Shown piece after piece: positions 62,291-64,000 of a DNA stretch of 64,000 bases. The notes below the pieces were generated by a model. The model was not told the origin of the DNA, made no database searches, and worked only from the letters and a program-made list of their open reading frames with translations. Source of the stretch: Jejuia sp043557195 (lineage in GTDB: Bacteria > Bacteroidota > Bacteroidia > Flavobacteriales > Flavobacteriaceae). Where the stretch lies: assembly GCA_043557195.1 (NCBI GenBank), contig CP121314.1:2170001-2234000 (forward strand). Reading direction: 5' to 3'. A program made the translations under genes and the position numbers. Numbering within the stretch: the first letter of the stretch is position 1; each line of letters starts with the position of its first letter.

Positions 62291-62323
62291 GTTAAGTTAA
62301 TGTTAATCAAACGTTAAGTTAAT
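62291..62323 (+). promoter_or_regulatory. 11-bp direct repeats, probable AraC-type operator
   Basis: GTTAAGTTAAT occurs exactly at 62291-62301 and 62313-62323, a period of 22 bases or about two helical turns, with a partial copy GTTAAT between. AraC-family activators bind such direct half-sites. It ends 6 bases before a TAnnTTTG element of the regulator gene. Confidence 0.6.
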
Positions 62324-62329
62324 ATAGCA

Positions 62330-62337
62330 TATATTTG
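62330..62337 (+). promoter_or_regulatory. candidate -7 promoter element of AraC/cupin regulator (TATATTTG)
   Basis: TAnnTTTG match 64 bases before the ATG. A second match, TAATTTTG, is at 62374-62381. Either could serve; the first lies next to the direct repeats. Confidence 0.5.
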
Positions 62338-62401
62338 TGTTAATAGAATATATAATGTATGCATAATAAATTGTAATTTTGCTTTAAAAATCGCCCTTGA
62401 G

Positions 62402-63271
62402 ATGAATAAGAAACCTACATTAAAAAAGTTGACGCCAAGTATTGGAAGCTCAATTATGGTGAAGCAACATACAGATAAGCTCGATAGAAACGACGCATAC
62501 TGGCATTTTCATAAAGAATTAGAACTTATATATATAAATAAAGGACAAGGAAAAACCCATATTGGTAATCACTTATCTTATTTTAATAATAGTCAGTTAA
62601 TATTAATTGGTGAATATTTACCACACAATGGATTTACAGATAGACTTACCGCTTCTGGAACCGAAACTACTATACATTTTAGAACTGATTTTTTAGGAGA
62701 AGATTTTTTAAACATTCCTGAAGCTGTAAATCTAGTTTCTTTATTTGAGCTGGCTAAAAAAGGGATTCGTTTTAAAATTGAAACAAAAAAGTATATAGGT
62801 CCTAAAATTGAAAAGCTTTCAGAATACCAAGGTTTAGAGCGATCTATTAAATTAATGGAAATTTTGAGGTACTTGGCTCTTACTGATGATTATGAAGTTT
62901 TAAATGCAAATGGTGTTGCTTTTGAAACTGATGCTCAGGAAAGTTCTAAAATTAGAGACATTTTTAAATATGTGAATTCTAATTTTCAACATCATATTAC
63001 TTTAGATGAAATTGCCGATAAAGTTAGTATGACGGTACCTGCCTTTTGTAGATACTTTAAAAGGGCTACAGGAAAAACATTTACTCAAATCGTAAATGAA
63101 TATAGAATTGTACATGCCACTAAGTTATTAAATGAAAGCGAAATGAGTATTGCCGATATTTGTTATGAATGTGGATTTAACAACTTCTCTCACTTCAACA
63201 AACAGTTTAATGAACTTACTGGTAAGAGTGCCTCTCAATACCGAAAGGAAATAAAGCATATAATTCAGTAA
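62402..63271 (+). CDS. AraC family regulator with N-terminal cupin domain
   Basis: 289 residues. The N-terminal cupin-like sensor (WHFHKELELIYINKGQGKTHIGNH, YLPHNGF) resembles sugar-responsive AraC proteins. The C-terminal double HTH is HITLDEIADKVSMTVPAFCRYFKRATGKTF and MSIADICYECGFNNFSHFNKQFNELTGKSASQYR. It is divergent from secreted protein B and followed by a 57-codon gene. A role in control of the two secreted paralogues is inferred from the shared upstream sequences. Confidence 0.93.
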   Translation: MNKKPTLKKLTPSIGSSIMVKQHTDKLDRNDAYWHFHKELELIYINKGQGKTHIGNHLSYFNNSQLILIGEYLPHNGFTDRLTASGTETTIHFRTDFLGEDFLNIPEAVNLVSLFELAKKGIRFKIETKKYIGPKIEKLSEYQGLERSIKLMEILRYLALTDDYEVLNANGVAFETDAQESSKIRDIFKYVNSNFQHHITLDEIADKVSMTVPAFCRYFKRATGKTFTQIVNEYRIVHATKLLNESEMSIADICYECGFNNFSHFNKQFNELTGKSASQYRKEIKHIIQ

Positions 63272-63281
63272 CACTTTTACT

Positions 63282-63455
63282 ATGGACAATAAAATTGATG
63301 AAGCTTTAGATTATTATTTGTCTAAACAAAAAGTGATTATTGATTTCGTAAATGGCAATAATGCTCTTGGTGTAGAAGAAATTATAGAAAAAGGCGAAGA
63401 ACTTGCTGTATTAGAATATAAGATAATAGCACTACAGGTGGCTAAAGAAAATTAA
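63282..63455 (+). CDS. Small protein, 57 residues, acidic helical
   Basis: ATG ten bases after the regulator stop: MDNKIDEALDYYLSKQKVII, then DFVNGNNALGVEEIIEKGEE and a helical end LAVLEYKIIALQVAKEN. It is all-helical and acidic and has its own following terminator, so it is probably co-transcribed with the regulator. No family recognised. Coding is supported by spacing, codon usage and the terminator. Confidence 0.65.
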   Translation: MDNKIDEALDYYLSKQKVIIDFVNGNNALGVEEIIEKGEELAVLEYKIIALQVAKEN

Positions 63456-63477
63456 AACTCTTTGAAATTTAAGTGTA

Positions 63478-63508
63478 AAAAAACCTCCAAAATATTGGAG
63501 GTTTTTTT
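63478..63508 (+). terminator. Rho-independent terminator after regulator and small gene
   Basis: AAAACCTCCAA and TTGGAGGTTTTTTT pair around a short loop. Runs on both sides make it usable in both directions, for the convergent small gene at 63507 as well. Confidence 0.9.
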
Positions 63509-63653
63509 AATTTAAAGTTTTCAGCTTTTGTGATATCAAATAATATATTATTATTAATGGTGACGCTGCTAGAAAAGTAATCGCATACAAAATGTTGTGC
63601 GTTATTTTAAAGTAGTCTTCTTTCTGAATTGAATTTTCATTTGTCTTTTTCAT
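63507..63653 (-). CDS. Small membrane protein, 48 residues
   Basis: ATG at 63653: MKKTNENSIQKEDYFKITHN followed by one hydrophobic segment (ILYAITFLAASPLIIIYYLI) and a basic end SQKLKTLN. This is the layout of a single-pass small membrane protein. Its stop overlaps the shared terminator. No family recognised. The next gene upstream is the HD-domain gene, about 200 bases away. Confidence 0.5.
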   Translation of the reverse strand: MKKTNENSIQKEDYFKITHNILYAITFLAASPLIIIYYLISQKLKTLN

Positions 63654-63850
63654 TCTATAAGTATTTAATATTCAATAATTTAAAATTACTCTAGAATGAT
63701 ATGTATGAAAACATCAATTTTGATGAGTTTCTATGCTAAATTGGCATTGAAAGTTAAATGAGCAAATATTTCGGGTAATATATAAGAAGTAATAAATTGA
63801 CAACCAGATTTTATGTAAAATAAAATGTAATTTACATTAAAAGATTGGTA

Positions 63851-64000
63851 TTAAGTTTTACCATTCCATTCATTATAAAACTGATTAAGAAATAATTCCA
63901 TAAAATTATGCCTTTGTTCAGCAAGTTTTTTACCAGTTTTGGTATTCATTTTATCCTTTAAAAGCAGTAACTTTTCGTAAAAATGATTAATGGTTGGTGC
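63851..64000 (-). CDS. HD domain-containing protein, C-terminal end (partial)
   Basis: The open frame runs off the right edge. The 49 residues visible (TINHFYEKLLLLKDKMNTKT, then GKKLAEQRHNFMELFLNQFY and EWNGKT) match the C-terminal helices of bacterial HD-superfamily phosphohydrolases of the YedJ type (COG1418). The catalytic HD residues lie outside the window, so activity cannot be checked. Confidence 0.7.
   Translation of the reverse strand, partial: APTINHFYEKLLLLKDKMNTKTGKKLAEQRHNFMELFLNQFYNEWNGKT

Overview
The window comes from a Flavobacteriaceae-type Bacteroidetes chromosome. The evidence is low GC content, the gliding-motility lipoprotein GldH, a 2,123-residue secreted protein ending in a type IX secretion (T9SS) sorting domain, Bacteroidetes-style promoter elements (TAnnTTTG at -7), and typical families of the group (DUF4292, HU-CCDC81/SPOR, PSP1/RicT, HemC-HemD fusion). 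Most of the window is core housekeeping DNA. I saw no tRNA, rRNA, CRISPR array, prophage or complete insertion sequence.

Layout: 1-2.6 kb holds the end of atpH, then atpA and atpG (F1 ATPase). 2.7-9.6 kb is an envelope cluster: a flippase, dut, an inserted GIY-YIG gene, a sugar nucleotidyltransferase, a TPR protein, a DUF4292 lipoprotein and an EnvC-like protein. 9.7-18.3 kb holds a small lipoprotein, a thioesterase, an HU/SPOR protein, dprA, trpS, plsC, an ECF sigma factor with a membrane-anchored beta-barrel partner, and recA. 18.9-28.4 kb holds trhO, ricT-gldH-PBP1A, acetoacetyl-CoA synthetase and a double-ATPase peptide ABC protein. 28.6-35 kb is the giant M14 metallopeptidase with seven tandem 246-bp repeat units.

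35-46.7 kb is one long minus-strand run headed by the heme genes hemA-hemCD-(small barrel protein)-hemE-(EI24)-(GNAT)-hemF-hemB, followed by a CBS-domain transporter, ogt, a DUF4442 protein, a serine hydrolase and an exonuclease. A divergent AraC-type regulator faces hemA. hemH and a HemJ-like oxidase follow at 52-54 kb, so most of the path from glutamyl-tRNA to heme is present (hemL is not in the window). 54-60.4 kb carries an NtrY-like kinase, a crotonase, a two-gene accessory module, a PA0069-family radical SAM protein and a sulfatase. 60.5-63.5 kb has two paralogous small secreted proteins and an AraC/cupin regulator whose shared upstream sequences look like one small regulon. The window ends in a truncated HD-domain gene.

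The least explained signals are non-coding. (1) A dispersed element of about 90-180 bp occurs six times in intergenic positions, in both orientations, with a compensatory base change in its closing stem. (2) A family of short GTCATTC/GAATCTC-type palindromes occurs throughout, and two compensated copies bracket a single-domain GIY-YIG nuclease gene in inverted orientation. (3) An orphan Rho-independent terminator between recA and trhO suggests a small RNA. (4) A two-gene module is bounded by a TTGGCACCA inverted repeat, and its second gene seems to carry a one-base frameshift. (5) A likely AraC operator made of 11-bp direct repeats with a 22-bp period lies at 62.3 kb.
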